Assembly: GCA_026390815.1 (NCBI GenBank)
Contig: JAPLFH010000043.1
Coordinates: forward strand, 22,718-86,717
Source of the DNA: Ignavibacteriales bacterium
Lineage (GTDB): Bacteria > Bacteroidota > Ignavibacteria > Ignavibacteriales > SURF-24
Reading direction: 5' to 3'
Length of the DNA stretch: 64,000 bases
The notes beneath the pieces were generated by a model, which saw only the letters and a program-made list of their open reading frames with translations, was not told the DNA's origin and made no database searches. The position numbers and the translations under genes were made by a program. Shown one piece after another: positions 26,601 to 37,755 of this stretch; the first letter of the stretch is position 1; every line of letters starts with the position of its first letter.

Positions 26601-27426
26601 AAAACTCTACGAAAACTATTTCAATGTACTTTCTGATATTGAAGAAGAATATAAAAAAGAAAAGATTAAAATCCAGAGTGGAGATGAACTACCACCAGGA
26701 ATTGTTCAATTAGCAAAAGTTTACGTTGCAAAAAAACGAAAACTTTCTGTTGGCGATAAAATGGCTGGTAGACATGGTAATAAAGGTGTTGTCGCTAAAG
26801 TTGTACCAGCGGAGGATATGCCTTACCTGGAAGACGGAACTCCGGTAGATATTGTTCTAAATCCTCTTGGTGTACCATCCCGTATGAACCTTGGACAGCT
26901 TTATGAAACCGCTCTCGGCTGGGTTGGTAAAAGATTGGGTGTTAGATTTACCACACCAATTTTTGATGGCGCCCGTGTTGAAGATATTGAAGACTACTTA
27001 GCCCAGGCTGGATTGGAAAGTGGCAGCAAAACAACAATGTACGACGGACGAAGCGGTGAAAAATTTCACCAGAAAGTTACTTGCGGGTATATCTACATGA
27101 TGAAGCTTGGACATATGGTTGACGATAAAATTCATGCTCGTTCGATTGGACCATACTCGCTTATTACTCAACAGCCGCTTGGTGGAAAAGCTCAGTTTGG
27201 TGGTCAGCGATTTGGTGAAATGGAAGTTTGGGCGCTTGAAGGTTACGGTGCTGCCCATATCCTACAAGAAATATTAACGATTAAAAGCGATGATGTTGCA
27301 GGAAGAGCAAAAGCATATGAAGCGATTGTGAAAGGTGAAAATCTTCAGAATCCAAATGTTCCTGAAGCCTTTAATGTGCTAATTAAAGAAATGCAGGGTC
27401 TTGGCCTTGATATTAAAATTAATTAG
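23659..27426 (+). CDS. rpoB: DNA-directed RNA polymerase subunit beta
   Basis: 1255 aa, full length. The rifampicin pocket is wild type ([20 protein letters not shown] with the Asp, His and Ser resistance positions unmutated), followed by [18 protein letters not shown] and [16 protein letters not shown]. C-terminal catalytic-centre motifs are [13 protein letters not shown] and [21 protein letters not shown]. It forms one pincer of core RNA polymerase. A GAAAGGA site precedes the ATG. rpoC follows after 39 bases. Confidence 0.99.
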   Translation: [1255 protein letters not shown]

Positions 27427-27465
27427 TTACATCAGATTTATTTTCACTAGAAAGGAGATTTAATA

Positions 27466-30400
27466 ATGCCATATAGAATGCAAGAAAATGCAGCGAAGAC
27501 AATAGAAACAATTACTATTGGTTTAGCCAGTCCCGATGATATTTTGTCTCGCTCACACGGTGAAGTTACAAAACCAGAAACTATCAATTATCGTTCATTC
27601 AGACCAGAAAAAGATGGTTTGTTTTGCGAGAAAATTTTTGGTCCGATTAAAGATTGGGAATGCCATTGCGGTAAATATAAAAGAATCCGTTACAAAGGAA
27701 TTGTTTGCGATAGATGCGGAGTTGAAGTTACTCAGAAAGCAGTACGCCGCGAAAGGATGGGGCATATTGCCCTTGCAGTTCCGGTTGTACATATTTGGTT
27801 CTTCCGTTCTCTACCGTCTAAGATTGGTAATATAATTGGAATGACAACTAAAGAGTTGGAAAAAATTATATACTACGAATCTTATGTTGTAATTAATCCA
27901 GGTCCTACAGGATTAAGCGCAAAAGATTTGATTTCAGAAGATCAATATTTTGAAATTCTTTATTCCCTTCCTGCCGGCAATGAAAAATTAGACGAGAACG
28001 ACCCCAAAAAATTTGTTGCTAAAATTGGTGGTGAAGCCGTTAGAGAATTGCTAAAGAGATCCGATGTTGAAACACTATTTCATCAATTAAGAGAACAATC
28101 CAAAGTAGAAACTTCACAGCAAAAGAAAGCTGATCTTTTAAAACGTTTACGAGTTCTAGAAGCTTTTAGAGAAGATGATATTAAACCGATGAATAAACCG
28201 GAATGGATGGTATTAAGTGTAGTTCCGGTAATTCCTCCAGAACTAAGACCATTAGTTCCGCTTGAAGGTGGAAGGTTTGCAACAAGTGATTTGAATGATC
28301 TTTACAGAAGAGTGATTATTCGTAATAACAGATTAAAAAGATTAATTGATATAAAAGCACCGGAAGTAATTCTTCGTAATGAAAAACGAATGCTTCAGGA
28401 AGCAGTTGATGCACTCTTCGATAATTCAAGAAGAGGAAACGCAGTAAGAAGTGATAGCAACCGTCCGCTAAAATCGTTAAGCGATATGCTTAAAGGTAAG
28501 CAAGGACGATTCCGCCAGAACTTATTAGGAAAAAGAGTTGATTATTCCGGTCGTTCTGTAATCGTCGTTGGTCCCGAGTTAAAACTGCATCAATGTGGTT
28601 TACCAAAGGATATGGCAGTGGAATTATTCAAACCTTTTATCATTAGAAAATTGATCGAGAGAGGACATAATAAAACTGTTAAGAGTGCAAGAAAAGTTGT
28701 TGATAGAAAAGATCCGTTAATATGGGGAATTCTTGAAAACATAATTGAAGGACATCCGATCATGTTGAACCGTGCTCCAACGTTGCACAGGTTAGGCATT
28801 CAGGCGTTCCAGCCAATATTGATCGATGGAAAAGCAATTCAACTTCATCCAATGGTTTGTACTGCATTCAATGCCGATTTCGATGGAGATCAAATGGCAG
28901 TGCACGTACCACTTTCTTATGAAGCACAGCTTGAAGCATCATTATTGATGTTAAGCAGCCATAATATTCTTTCACCACAAAATGGAAATCCTATTGTTAT
29001 CCCAACTCAAGATATCGTTTTAGGATGCTACTACCTTACAAAAGTTAAGGAAGGAGCTTATGGTGAAGGTTTAAGATTCAGTTCACCAGAGGAAGTTTTA
29101 ATCGCTTATAACTCAAAAGCAGTGGATCTTCATGCAAAAATAAAAGTTAAATTTGATGGGAAAATTATCGACACCACAACGGGTAGAGTAATTTTTAATC
29201 AAATTGTTCCAAAGGAAATGGGTTTCTTAAACGAGTTGCTGATAAAGAAAATATTTAGTGGATTCATATACAAATTGTTCATCAAACTTGGAAACAAAGT
29301 TACTGCTAAATTCCTAGATGATTTGAAAGATTTAGGATTTAGATATGCAACTGCAGCAGGAATTTCTGTAAGCTTTTCAGATATGATTGTGCCGGAAGAA
29401 AAAATTAAATTGATTGATGATTCCAATAAAAAGGTTGGTGCAATTCTAAACGAACATGAACAAGGTGTTATTACGGATGCTGAAAGATACAATAAGATTA
29501 TCGACGTTTGGACTCATACAACAAATAACGTTGCAAAATCTTTGATGGAAAAATTGAAAACTGATCAACTTGGCTTTAATTCTCTTCATATGATGGTTGA
29601 TTCTGGTGCAAGAGGTTCGCAGGAACAGGTTCGTCAATTGGCTGGTATGCGTGGATTAATGATGAAACCGCAAAAAAGTTTAACTGGTCAATCTGGTGAA
29701 ATTATTGAGAATCCAATCGTCGCAAATTTTAGAGAAGGATTATCAGTACTGGAATATTTTATCTCAACTCACGGTGCACGTAAAGGATTAGCTGATACTG
29801 CTCTTAAAACAGCTGATGCTGGTTATCTTACCAGAAGACTTTGCGATGTTGCGCAGGATGTAATTATTTCAGAAATAGATTGTGGTACCATCCGTGGTGT
29901 TGCAGTAACAGCTTTAAAGGACGTAGAACAAGAACGTGAACCATTATCAGAAAGAATAACCGGTCGTGTAGCGCAAGAAGATGTTTACGATCCACGCACC
30001 GATGAAATGATTGTTGAAGCTGGTCAATTGATTAATGAAGGTATCGCTGAAAAAATTGAAGACGCAAATATTGAATCAGTTTATATTCGTACAGTTTTAA
30101 CTTGCGAATCTAAACGCGGTGTTTGTGCAAAATGTTATGGTAGAAATTTAACAACTGGAAAACTGGTAGAAATTGGTGAGGCAACTGGTATTATAGCTGC
30201 ACAATCAATCGGTGAACCTGGTACGCAGCTTACATTAAGAACATTTCACCTTGGAGGTACTTCGTCACGTATTGCAAGTCAGTCCCAAGTAGAAACAAAT
30301 GTTGAAGGAAAGGTTAGCTACGAAAAAGTTAATTTTGTTGAAAGAACTGATTTTTTTGGAAAAACTAAAGTTGTAATAGGAAGACGTGGTTCAATAAATA

Positions 30401-31746
30401 TTACGGATAAAGATAATAGGCAAATAAAGAAGTTTGATGTTCCTTATGGATCTGAGTTAATTGTAAATGATGGACAAGCAATCAAAAAAGGAATTCCTCT
30501 TTTCAATCACGATCCATATAACTCAGTAATTCTAACAGATATTGCGGGCAAAGTTACCTTTGTGGATTTAGTTGATGGTGTAACCATGCAGCAAGTAACA
30601 GATGAACAGACTGGTCACGTGCAAAAAGTTGTTATTGAATCTAAAGATAAAACATTAACTCCGAGTATATTGATTACACCGGTTGAAGAAAAGACTGGCT
30701 CGCATAAATCACATGCAAAAGATTTTGAAGAAGGTAAAAAGATATTTAACATTCCCAATAGGGCATACATCTCTGTTGAAGAAGGAGAAGTAGTTCAAGC
30801 TGGAACAATCCTTGCAAAAATATCTAAACAAACTACAAAGACCAGAGATATTACAGGTGGGTTACCCCGTGTAACAGAATTATTTGAAGCAAGAAGTCCG
30901 CATGATCCTGCCATAGTAGCAGAAATAGAAGGAATGGTTAAGTTCGGAGCAAGGAAAAAAGGCTCTAGGGAAATTATAATTATTGCTCCAGATGGTTCTT
31001 ACGAAAAAGTATATTCCGTTCCTTACGGTAAACATATTCTCGTTCAAGAAAGTGATGAAATTCCTGTAGGTGAAAAAATCACCGATGGACCAATCGATCC
31101 ACATGATATTCTTAAAATTAAAGGAACTAATGCTGTTCAAGAATACTTAGTAAATGAAATACAGGATGTTTATCGTTTACAAGGTGTTAAAATAAATGAT
31201 AAACACATTGAAATTATCGTTAGACAGATGTTACAAAAACTAAAAGTTGTGTCATCTGGTGATACAAGATTTATTGAAGAAGATTACGTTGATAGAATTG
31301 AATTTAACACTGAAAATGATAAAATTAAAACGATGGTTTATATTACTGATCCAGGAGGATCCAAATTCAAAACCGGGCAACTTTTAACCAGGAATAAATT
31401 CAGAGAATTAAACATCGAATTACAACGAAAAAGTAAGAAATTGATCGAAGCAAGAGATGCGGAAGCTGCAACATTTGAACATGTTTTATTAGGAATTACC
31501 CAAGCTGCACTTTCGACAGATAGTTTCCTTTCTGCTGCTTCATTCCAGGAAACAACCAAAGTATTAACAAATGCCTCAATTGAAGCCAAAACAGATTATC
31601 TGATTGGCTTAAAGGAAAACGTTGTTATGGGTCATCAAATTCCGGCCGGCACTGGATTAAAGAAGTACAGAAACATCCTGCTTAAAGGAGAGGAAGTGGT
31701 AAAAGAAGCTGAACAAACTGAGGAAATAAAGGAAGTAGTAGTATAA
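27466..31746 (+). CDS. rpoC: DNA-directed RNA polymerase subunit beta'
   Basis: 1426 aa. The N-terminal zinc finger ([19 protein letters not shown]), the catalytic magnesium loop [12 protein letters not shown], the second zinc site ([13 protein letters not shown]) and the bridge/trigger region ([23 protein letters not shown]) are intact. The C-terminus is acidic ([12 protein letters not shown]). AAAGGAG precedes the ATG. It ends the beta operon: a promoter and inverted repeats separate it from rpsL. Confidence 0.99.
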   Translation: MPYRMQENAAKTIETITIGLASPDDILSRSHGEVTKPETINYRSFRPEKDGLFCEKIFGPIKDWECHCGKYKRIRYKGIVCDRCGVEVTQKAVRRERMGHIALAVPVVHIWFFRSLPSKIGNIIGMTTKELEKIIYYESYVVINPGPTGLSAKDLISEDQYFEILYSLPAGNEKLDENDPKKFVAKIGGEAVRELLKRSDVETLFHQLREQSKVETSQQKKADLLKRLRVLEAFREDDIKPMNKPEWMVLSVVPVIPPELRPLVPLEGGRFATSDLNDLYRRVIIRNNRLKRLIDIKAPEVILRNEKRMLQEAVDALFDNSRRGNAVRSDSNRPLKSLSDMLKGKQGRFRQNLLGKRVDYSGRSVIVVGPELKLHQCGLPKDMAVELFKPFIIRKLIERGHNKTVKSARKVVDRKDPLIWGILENIIEGHPIMLNRAPTLHRLGIQAFQPILIDGKAIQLHPMVCTAFNADFDGDQMAVHVPLSYEAQLEASLLMLSSHNILSPQNGNPIVIPTQDIVLGCYYLTKVKEGAYGEGLRFSSPEEVLIAYNSKAVDLHAKIKVKFDGKIIDTTTGRVIFNQIVPKEMGFLNELLIKKIFSGFIYKLFIKLGNKVTAKFLDDLKDLGFRYATAAGISVSFSDMIVPEEKIKLIDDSNKKVGAILNEHEQGVITDAERYNKIIDVWTHTTNNVAKSLMEKLKTDQLGFNSLHMMVDSGARGSQEQVRQLAGMRGLMMKPQKSLTGQSGEIIENPIVANFREGLSVLEYFISTHGARKGLADTALKTADAGYLTRRLCDVAQDVIISEIDCGTIRGVAVTALKDVEQEREPLSERITGRVAQEDVYDPRTDEMIVEAGQLINEGIAEKIEDANIESVYIRTVLTCESKRGVCAKCYGRNLTTGKLVEIGEATGIIAAQSIGEPGTQLTLRTFHLGGTSSRIASQSQVETNVEGKVSYEKVNFVERTDFFGKTKVVIGRRGSINITDKDNRQIKKFDVPYGSELIVNDGQAIKKGIPLFNHDPYNSVILTDIAGKVTFVDLVDGVTMQQVTDEQTGHVQKVVIESKDKTLTPSILITPVEEKTGSHKSHAKDFEEGKKIFNIPNRAYISVEEGEVVQAGTILAKISKQTTKTRDITGGLPRVTELFEARSPHDPAIVAEIEGMVKFGARKKGSREIIIIAPDGSYEKVYSVPYGKHILVQESDEIPVGEKITDGPIDPHDILKIKGTNAVQEYLVNEIQDVYRLQGVKINDKHIEIIVRQMLQKLKVVSSGDTRFIEEDYVDRIEFNTENDKIKTMVYITDPGGSKFKTGQLLTRNKFRELNIELQRKSKKLIEARDAEAATFEHVLLGITQAALSTDSFLSAASFQETTKVLTNASIEAKTDYLIGLKENVVMGHQIPAGTGLKKYRNILLKGEEVVKEAEQTEEIKEVVV

Positions 31747-31756
31747 AATAAATAAT

Positions 31757-31770
31757 ATCATTTAAATGAT
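31757..31770. repeat. 14-bp perfect palindrome upstream of the str promoter
   Basis: ATCATTTAAATGAT is a perfect palindrome 20 bases before the TTG of the rpsL promoter. It could be a dimeric-repressor site or chance in AT-rich DNA. Confidence 0.35.
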
Positions 31771-31777
31771 TAATAAA

Positions 31778-31825
31778 GGCGACAGTTGCTTGACAATATA
31801 GGTTAATATAAATATATTTGTCGTC
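31778..31825. repeat. Inverted repeat bracketing the str promoter
   Basis: GGCGACA (31778-31784) pairs with TGTCGTC (31819-31825) over 7 bp, one being G-T. The two arms enclose the -33 and most of the -7 element of the rpsL promoter, and the right arm overlaps the TTTG. It is an operator-like geometry, unverified. Confidence 0.4.
31790..31820 (+). promoter_or_regulatory. Promoter of the str (rpsL-rpsG-fusA-tuf) genes
   Basis: TTG (31790-31792), a 20-base spacer and a perfect TATATTTG (31813-31820) give the Bacteroidota consensus. Read in E. coli terms it is also TTGACA-17-TATATT. It lies 43 bases before the rpsL GTG, giving the str/S10 block a transcription entry independent of rpoBC. Confidence 0.7.
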
Positions 31826-31862
31826 TAAAATTTTTTAAAATTGAGTTTTAGGAGGATTTTTA

Positions 31863-32240
31863 GTGCCCACAATAAATCAGTTAGTTCGAAAAGGGCGTAT
31901 TAGGATTTTATCGAAAAACAAAGCTCCTGCTCTTGAGGCTTGCCCTCAAAAACGAGGAGTTTGTACTAGAGTTTATACAACGACACCTAAAAAACCAAAT
32001 TCAGCTTTACGAAAAGTTGCAAGAGTTAGGTTAACAAATGGAATTGAAGTTACTGCTTATATTCCTGGCGAAGGACATAATTTGCAGGAACACTCAATAG
32101 TATTAATCAGAGGTGGTAGAGTAAAAGACTTACCAGGTGTTCGTTATCATATAATTCGTGGTACTTTAGATACAAGCGGTGTTGAAGATCGTAAAAAAGC
32201 TCGTTCTAAGTACGGAGCTAAAAAACCAAAAGCAAAATAA
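31863..32240 (+). CDS. rpsL: 30S ribosomal protein S12
   Basis: 125 aa from a GTG start with AGGAGG 7 bases upstream. The decoding-centre loops are wild type: [13 protein letters not shown] (streptomycin Lys) and [13 protein letters not shown] (Lys plus the Asp methylthiolated in many bacteria). Target-based streptomycin resistance is therefore not expected. rpsG starts 4 bases after its stop. Confidence 0.98.
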   Translation: MPTINQLVRKGRIRILSKNKAPALEACPQKRGVCTRVYTTTPKKPNSALRKVARVRLTNGIEVTAYIPGEGHNLQEHSIVLIRGGRVKDLPGVRYHIIRGTLDTSGVEDRKKARSKYGAKKPKAK

Positions 32241-32243
32241 AAT

Positions 32244-32711
32244 ATGAGAAAAAGAAGAGCCGAAAAAAGGTATATAAAGCCTGATCCAAAATATAATGAT
32301 TTAAATCTGGCAAAGTTTATCAATGCAATAATGTACGAAGGCAAAAAAAATGCCGCACGTCGTGTTGTTTATGAAGGATTTGAAATTATTGAAGAACGCA
32401 CTAAAAAAGCAGCAATGGATGTATTTAATAGAGCGATAAATAATGTTCAACCTTATGTTGAAGTAAGAAGTAGAAGAGTTGGTGGTGCAACCTATCAAGT
32501 TCCAATGGAAGTTAGACCAGAAAGACGGTTGGCGTTAGCTTATCGTTGGATTAAAACCTACGCACGGGCTAGAAATGAAAAATCCATGGCAGCTAAACTT
32601 GCCTCAGAATTGATTTCAGCTTCAAATGGAGAAGGTTCGTCAATTAAGAAGAAAGATGATACTCATAAAATGGCAGAAGCAAATAAAGCATTTGCTCATT
32701 TCAAGTGGTAA
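32244..32711 (+). CDS. rpsG: 30S ribosomal protein S7
   Basis: 155 aa. The MRKRRAEKRYIKPDPKYND start, ARRVVYEGFEIIEERT and the VGGATYQVPMEVRPERR block identify S7, which nucleates 30S head assembly and lines the E site. It is tightly coupled to rpsL and lies 26 bases before fusA. Confidence 0.98.
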   Translation: MRKRRAEKRYIKPDPKYNDLNLAKFINAIMYEGKKNAARRVVYEGFEIIEERTKKAAMDVFNRAINNVQPYVEVRSRRVGGATYQVPMEVRPERRLALAYRWIKTYARARNEKSMAAKLASELISASNGEGSSIKKKDDTHKMAEANKAFAHFKW

Positions 32712-32737
32712 TGGAGAAAGGGAAATAAGTATTTAGT

Positions 32738-34837
32738 ATGCACGAAAGAGTAAGTATAGATAAAGTTAGAAATATTGGGATTATGGCGCACATAGATGCG
32801 GGTAAAACCACTACTACTGAGAGAATTCTGTTCTACACAGGAAAAACTCACAGGATGGGTGAAGTACACGATGGTGCTGCTACAATGGATTGGATGGAAC
32901 AGGAAAAAGAACGTGGAATTACAATTACGAGTGCAGCAACTACTTGTTTTTGGAATGATTATCAAATAAATATAATTGATACGCCTGGGCATGTTGATTT
33001 TACTGTAGAAGTTGAAAGGTCTTTAAGAGTTCTTGATGGTGCTATTGCTCTGTTCTGTGCAGTTGGCGGTGTTGAACCACAATCAGAAACTGTATGGCGG
33101 CAAGCTGATAAATATAGCGTTCCCAGAATTGCTTTTGTAAACAAGATGGATCGCGTTGGTGCAGATTTTTTTCACGCTGTTGAAATGATGAAAGATAGAT
33201 TAGGCGCTAATGCTGTACCTGTTACATTACCAATTGGTGAAGGTGATCTGTTTGTTGGAATTATTGATCTTATTTCCTTCAAAGCACTTATGTATCACGA
33301 AGAAACCTATGGTGCCACTCACGATGAAATTCCGATTCCTCAAAGTTTAAAAGAGATTGCTAATAAATATAGAACCTTAATGCTCGAGGCTGTTTCTGAC
33401 GTGGATGATACTCTGCTGGAAAAATATTTAGAAGGTAAAAATATTTCGGAAAATGAAATTATTAAAGTGTTAAGACAAGCAACTATTCAGGCAAAAATTA
33501 TCCCGGTTCTTTGTGGATCATCCTTTAAAAATAAAGGTGTGCAAAGATTGTTAGACGCTGTTATTGAATTTTTACCTTCCCCAATTGATGTTGGAGATAT
33601 TCAAGCACATCATCCTGATACAAAGGATGTTGTTGTTAGAAAGGTAAATGAGGATGAAGAGTTTACTGGATTAGCTTTTAAGATTATGTCTGATCCATTT
33701 GTTGGTAAGTTAACTTACGTTAGAGTTTATAGCGGCACCTGTAATGCTGGCTCATATGTTTATAACTCAGTATCAGGAAGAAAAGAAAGAGTTGGTAGAA
33801 TTCTTAAAATGCACGCCAACCATAGACAGGATGTTGATGAAATTATTGCTGGTGATATTGCAGCAATTGTTGGATTGAAATATACAAAGACTGGTGATAC
33901 ATTATGCAATGAAGATGATCCAATAATTATGGAAAAGATGATATTTCCAGAGCCAGTTATTCAAATTGCAATTGAACCGAAAACTAAAGCTGATCAGGAT
34001 AAACTATCAGAAGCTTTAGCAAAATTATCTGATGAAGATCCCACTTTTAAAGTAAAAGTTGATGATGAAACAGGACAGACATTAATTAGTGGAATGGGCG
34101 AACTTCATTTGGAAATTCTTGTTGATAGAATGAAACGCGAGTTTAAAGTTGAAGCAAATGTTGGTAAACCACAGGTGGCTTACAGAGAATCAATTACTGC
34201 AACTGTTAACGTAGAAGGTAAATTTATTAAACAATCAGGTGGACGTGGAAAATACGGTCACGTCTGGATTGAACTTAGTCCTAATGAACCTGGTAAAGGT
34301 TATGAATTTACAAATGCAATTGTTGGTGGTGTAGTTCCTAAAGAATATATTACTCCAGTTTCTGCTGGTATTCAGGAATCAATGAGAAATGGAGTTATTG
34401 CTGGATTTCCTGTTGTTGATATTAAAGCAAAATTATATGATGGTTCTTATCACGATGTTGATTCAGATGAAATTTCCTTTAAAGTTGCCGGATCTATGGC
34501 ATTCAGAGAAGGTGCGAAAAAAGCGAAACCAGTTTTACTTGAACCCATTATGGCTGTAGAAGTTATTACACCTGAAGATTATTTAGGCGATGTAATGGGC
34601 GATCTAAATTCCCGCAGAGGAAAAATTGAAGGCTTTGCTGCCCGAAAAGATGCTCAGGTTATTAAAGCAACCGTTCCGCTTTCAGAAATGTTTGGTTATG
34701 CAACAATTTTAAGATCAATGACTCAAGGAAGAGCGATTTATTCAATGCAATTTTCACATTATCATGAAGTACCAAAAAGTATAGCGGATGAGATTGCAGA
34801 AAAAACACAAGTAAGAAGATCAGTTACAACCAATTAA
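32738..34837 (+). CDS. fusA: Elongation factor G
   Basis: 699 aa. G-domain motifs [15 protein letters not shown] (P-loop), [11 protein letters not shown] (switch I), DTPGHVDFT (G3) and NKMDR (G4) are intact, followed by domains II-V including the tip loop [14 protein letters not shown]. It catalyses GTP-driven translocation and, with RRF, ribosome recycling. Its place in rpsL-rpsG-fusA-tuf marks it as the canonical translocase rather than a paralogue. Confidence 0.98.
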   Translation: MHERVSIDKVRNIGIMAHIDAGKTTTTERILFYTGKTHRMGEVHDGAATMDWMEQEKERGITITSAATTCFWNDYQINIIDTPGHVDFTVEVERSLRVLDGAIALFCAVGGVEPQSETVWRQADKYSVPRIAFVNKMDRVGADFFHAVEMMKDRLGANAVPVTLPIGEGDLFVGIIDLISFKALMYHEETYGATHDEIPIPQSLKEIANKYRTLMLEAVSDVDDTLLEKYLEGKNISENEIIKVLRQATIQAKIIPVLCGSSFKNKGVQRLLDAVIEFLPSPIDVGDIQAHHPDTKDVVVRKVNEDEEFTGLAFKIMSDPFVGKLTYVRVYSGTCNAGSYVYNSVSGRKERVGRILKMHANHRQDVDEIIAGDIAAIVGLKYTKTGDTLCNEDDPIIMEKMIFPEPVIQIAIEPKTKADQDKLSEALAKLSDEDPTFKVKVDDETGQTLISGMGELHLEILVDRMKREFKVEANVGKPQVAYRESITATVNVEGKFIKQSGGRGKYGHVWIELSPNEPGKGYEFTNAIVGGVVPKEYITPVSAGIQESMRNGVIAGFPVVDIKAKLYDGSYHDVDSDEISFKVAGSMAFREGAKKAKPVLLEPIMAVEVITPEDYLGDVMGDLNSRRGKIEGFAARKDAQVIKATVPLSEMFGYATILRSMTQGRAIYSMQFSHYHEVPKSIADEIAEKTQVRRSVTTN

Positions 34838-34875
34838 TAAAAGAGAAAAGTAAATAAAATTACAAGGAGAACTCG

Positions 34876-36084
34876 ATGGCAAAAGAAAAATTTGATAGGA
34901 GTAAACCTCACGTTAACGTAGGAACTATTGGTCACGTAGATCATGGTAAAACCACATTAACGGCTGCCATCACTATGGCGCTTAGCAGAAAGGGCTTATC
35001 AGCAATCAGAACATTTGATAGCATTGATAATGCTCCGGAAGAAAGAGAAAGAGGTATTACTATTGCAACAGCTCACGTTGAATACTCAACAGCTAATAGA
35101 CACTACGCTCACGTAGATTGTCCTGGTCACGCAGATTATGTTAAAAACATGATCACTGGTGCTGCACAAATGGATGGTGCAATTCTTGTCGTTGCTGCTA
35201 CTGATGGTCCAATGCCTCAAACCAGGGAACATATTCTTTTAGCTCGTCAGGTGGGTGTTCCAAAAATGGTTGTATTCTTAAATAAAGTTGACGCAGTTGA
35301 TGATCCTGAATTAATTGAATTGGTTGAAGAAGAGTTGCGAGATTTGTTGACTAAATATGAATTCCCGGGTCTTGAAATTCCGATTATTAAAGGATCTGCG
35401 CTTCATGCTTTAGAAGCTGGTACAGATCTAACCACAAAGATGGACGACCCAAGATTTACATGTATTTGGGAACTTATGGAGGCAGTTGATAATTATATTC
35501 CGCTTCCAGAAAGAAGTGTAGATAAACCTTTCTTAATGCCAGTTGAAGATGTTTTTTCAATCACTGGTCGTGGTACTGTTGCTACAGGTAGAGTTGAAAG
35601 AGGACAAGTTAAAATTCAGGAAGAAGTTGAATTGATTGGACTTGGTGTTCATAAGAAAACAGTTGTTACCGGTATTGAAATGTTTAGGAAAGAATTAGAT
35701 GCAGCAATGGCTGGTGATAATGCTGGAATTCTTTTAAGAGGTATTGATAAAAATGAAATTGAAAGAGGAATGGTTTTAGCTAAAACCGGAAGCATCACTC
35801 CTCATAAAGTTTTTGAAGGTGAAGTTTATATTCTTTCAAAAGAAGAAGGTGGAAGACACACACCATTTTTTAACGGATACAGACCACAATTTTATTTTAG
35901 AACAACTGACGTTACCGGAGTTGCAACATTACCAGAAGGAACCGAGATGGTTATGCCTGGTGATAATGTAAAATTAAAAGTTGAGTTGATTTCTGAAATT
36001 GCAATGGAAGAAAAACTTCGCTTTGCTATTCGAGAAGGTGGTAGAACAGTTGGATCTGGTGTTGTAACCAAGATTATATCATAA
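34876..36084 (+). CDS. tuf: Elongation factor Tu
   Basis: 402 aa. [15 protein letters not shown] (P-loop), [32 protein letters not shown] and the tRNA-binding domains II-III ([29 protein letters not shown]) are complete. It delivers aminoacyl-tRNA to the ribosome. AAGGAG precedes the ATG. A hairpin follows before rpsJ. Only this tuf copy is visible in the window. Confidence 0.98.
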   Translation: MAKEKFDRSKPHVNVGTIGHVDHGKTTLTAAITMALSRKGLSAIRTFDSIDNAPEERERGITIATAHVEYSTANRHYAHVDCPGHADYVKNMITGAAQMDGAILVVAATDGPMPQTREHILLARQVGVPKMVVFLNKVDAVDDPELIELVEEELRDLLTKYEFPGLEIPIIKGSALHALEAGTDLTTKMDDPRFTCIWELMEAVDNYIPLPERSVDKPFLMPVEDVFSITGRGTVATGRVERGQVKIQEEVELIGLGVHKKTVVTGIEMFRKELDAAMAGDNAGILLRGIDKNEIERGMVLAKTGSITPHKVFEGEVYILSKEEGGRHTPFFNGYRPQFYFRTTDVTGVATLPEGTEMVMPGDNVKLKVELISEIAMEEKLRFAIREGGRTVGSGVVTKIIS

Positions 36085-36093
36085 ATGATTTTA

Positions 36094-36130
36094 TTCCCGA
36101 AAGGATTAAATACTTTCGGGAAAAATTTTT
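36094..36130 (+). terminator. Hairpin terminator/attenuator between tuf and rpsJ
   Basis: A perfect 10-bp stem (36094-36103 with 36113-36122, core CCCGAAAG/CTTTCGGG) with a 9-base loop is followed by AAATTTTT. It lies 10 bases past the tuf stop and immediately before the rpsJ ribosome site. No separate promoter is visible for rpsJ, so it probably tunes the drop in transcript level from tuf to the S10 operon rather than stopping all transcription. Confidence 0.78.
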
Positions 36131-36145
36131 ATAGGAGTAGAAAAC

Positions 36146-36454
36146 GTGGCTGGACAGAAAATAAGAATAAAATTAAAATCGTACGATCATATTCTTATTG
36201 ATAAATCGACTGAAAAGATAATTAAGACTGTAAAGAGTACTGGAGCTGTTGTTTCTGGTCCAATTCCTCTTCCAACTAAAAAAACTATTTATACAGTCCT
36301 TCGTTCACCTCACGTCGATAAAAAGTCGAGAGAACAATTCGAAATTAGAGCACATAAAAGAATAATTGATATTCATAACTCTAATAACAAAACCGTCGAT
36401 TCCCTTAGTAAATTGGAAATTCCGGCGGGTGTTGATATAGAGATAAAGTTATAA
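36146..36454 (+). CDS. rpsJ: 30S ribosomal protein S10
   Basis: 102 aa from a GTG start with AGGAG upstream. [29 protein letters not shown] and [14 protein letters not shown] are diagnostic. S10 is in the 30S head and doubles as the NusE partner of NusG/NusB in antitermination. It opens the S10 operon. Confidence 0.98.
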   Translation: MAGQKIRIKLKSYDHILIDKSTEKIIKTVKSTGAVVSGPIPLPTKKTIYTVLRSPHVDKKSREQFEIRAHKRIIDIHNSNNKTVDSLSKLEIPAGVDIEIKL

Positions 36455-36467
36455 GGATTTTGAAAAA

Positions 36468-37088
36468 ATGCCTGGATTGATTGGTAAAAAACTGGGAATG
36501 AGTAACTTTTTTGCTTCAGATGGAACGCTTGTTCCGGTCACTATTATTCAAGCTGGTCCTTGTCCTGTAGTTAGAATAATAAACAAAGAAAATGATGGTT
36601 ACGAGGCTTTACTATTAGGCTTCGGAACCAGAAAAGTAAAAAATATTTCCAAACCAGTGTTGGGTCAATTTAAGAAAAGTGGAGTTACACCCACAGCTTC
36701 TATAAAAGAATTTAAAAATTTTGATGTTAACAATTACAAAATTGGTGACAGTATTAATGTTGAACTTTTTACTGAAGGTGAGTTTGTAAAAGTAACTGGC
36801 AAAACAAAAGGAAAAGGATTCCAGGGTGTAATGAGAAGACACAACTTTGGTGGCGTTGGTGGTACAACTCACGGCCAAAGTGATAGATTACGCGCACCTG
36901 GTTCTATCGGTTCCAGTTCTTATCCTTCAAGAGTATTTAAAGGACAAAGAATGGCTGGTAGAATGGGTTATGACCAGGTTACAATAAGACATCTTAAAGT
37001 AATTAAAGTGATTGCAGAAAAAAATATAATTATGGTAAAAGGATCAGTTCCTGGATCCATAAATTCAATAGTTGAAATTAACAAGTAA
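36468..37088 (+). CDS. rplC: 50S ribosomal protein L3
   Basis: 206 aa. LIGKKLGMSNFF at the start and GKGFQGVMRRHNFGG and SSYPSRVFKGQRMAGRMG in the central loop near the peptidyl-transferase centre identify L3, an early 50S assembly protein. It is 13 bases after rpsJ. Confidence 0.98.
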   Translation: MPGLIGKKLGMSNFFASDGTLVPVTIIQAGPCPVVRIINKENDGYEALLLGFGTRKVKNISKPVLGQFKKSGVTPTASIKEFKNFDVNNYKIGDSINVELFTEGEFVKVTGKTKGKGFQGVMRRHNFGGVGGTTHGQSDRLRAPGSIGSSSYPSRVFKGQRMAGRMGYDQVTIRHLKVIKVIAEKNIIMVKGSVPGSINSIVEINK

Positions 37089-37103
37089 AAGTTTGGTTTA
37101 AAG

Positions 37104-37754
37104 ATGACATTAGATGTTTATAAAATAGATGGCACTAAAAGCGGCGAAACCGTTGAATTGAAAGATGATATTTTCAATATCGAGCCAAACGATCACGCCA
37201 TTTATTTAACTGTTAAGGCTCATTTGGCAAACCAGCGCCAGGGTACTTCTAAAGCTAAAGAAAGAAACGAAGTGCGTGGTGGTGGAAAAAAACCTTGGCG
37301 ACAAAAAGGAAGAGGTGGTGCAAGAGCAGGTACATCACGTTCACCACTTTGGGTTGGTGGTGGTACTATCTTTGGACCTAAACCAAGGGATTATTATCAG
37401 GACATTAATAAAAAAGTTAAAAAGCTGGCAAGAAAATCTGCACTTTCATATAAAGTTAAAGACGAGCAATTAATGGTTGTGGAAGATTTTAACCTTGATG
37501 CACCTAAAACAAAAGAGTTCTCCAATATTCTTAAAGCATTAAAGTTAGAAAATAAAAAAGCTCTTCTGCTAACAAACGGAAACTTAGAGAACATTTACAA
37601 ATCTAGCCGTAACATTCCCAAAATTAATGTTCTTGATGCAGTTAACGCTTCAACTTATGACATTCTTAATAATCAGATGGTTGTTATTCAAAAAGGCGCA
37701 GTTGAAGCTTTCGAAAAAACATTTAGCAGCAACATTGTTAAGGTGGTTGAATAA
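37104..37754 (+). CDS. rplD: 50S ribosomal protein L4
   Basis: 216 aa. The long exit-tunnel loop (KKPWRQKGRGGARAGTSRSP) and the C-terminal Rossmann-like domain are present. L4 contacts the nascent peptide tunnel, and in E. coli it represses the S10 operon; no L4 leader structure is recognised here. Its stop is one base before the rplW ATG. Confidence 0.98.
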   Translation: MTLDVYKIDGTKSGETVELKDDIFNIEPNDHAIYLTVKAHLANQRQGTSKAKERNEVRGGGKKPWRQKGRGGARAGTSRSPLWVGGGTIFGPKPRDYYQDINKKVKKLARKSALSYKVKDEQLMVVEDFNLDAPKTKEFSNILKALKLENKKALLLTNGNLENIYKSSRNIPKINVLDAVNASTYDILNNQMVVIQKGAVEAFEKTFSSNIVKVVE

Positions 37755-37755
37755 T

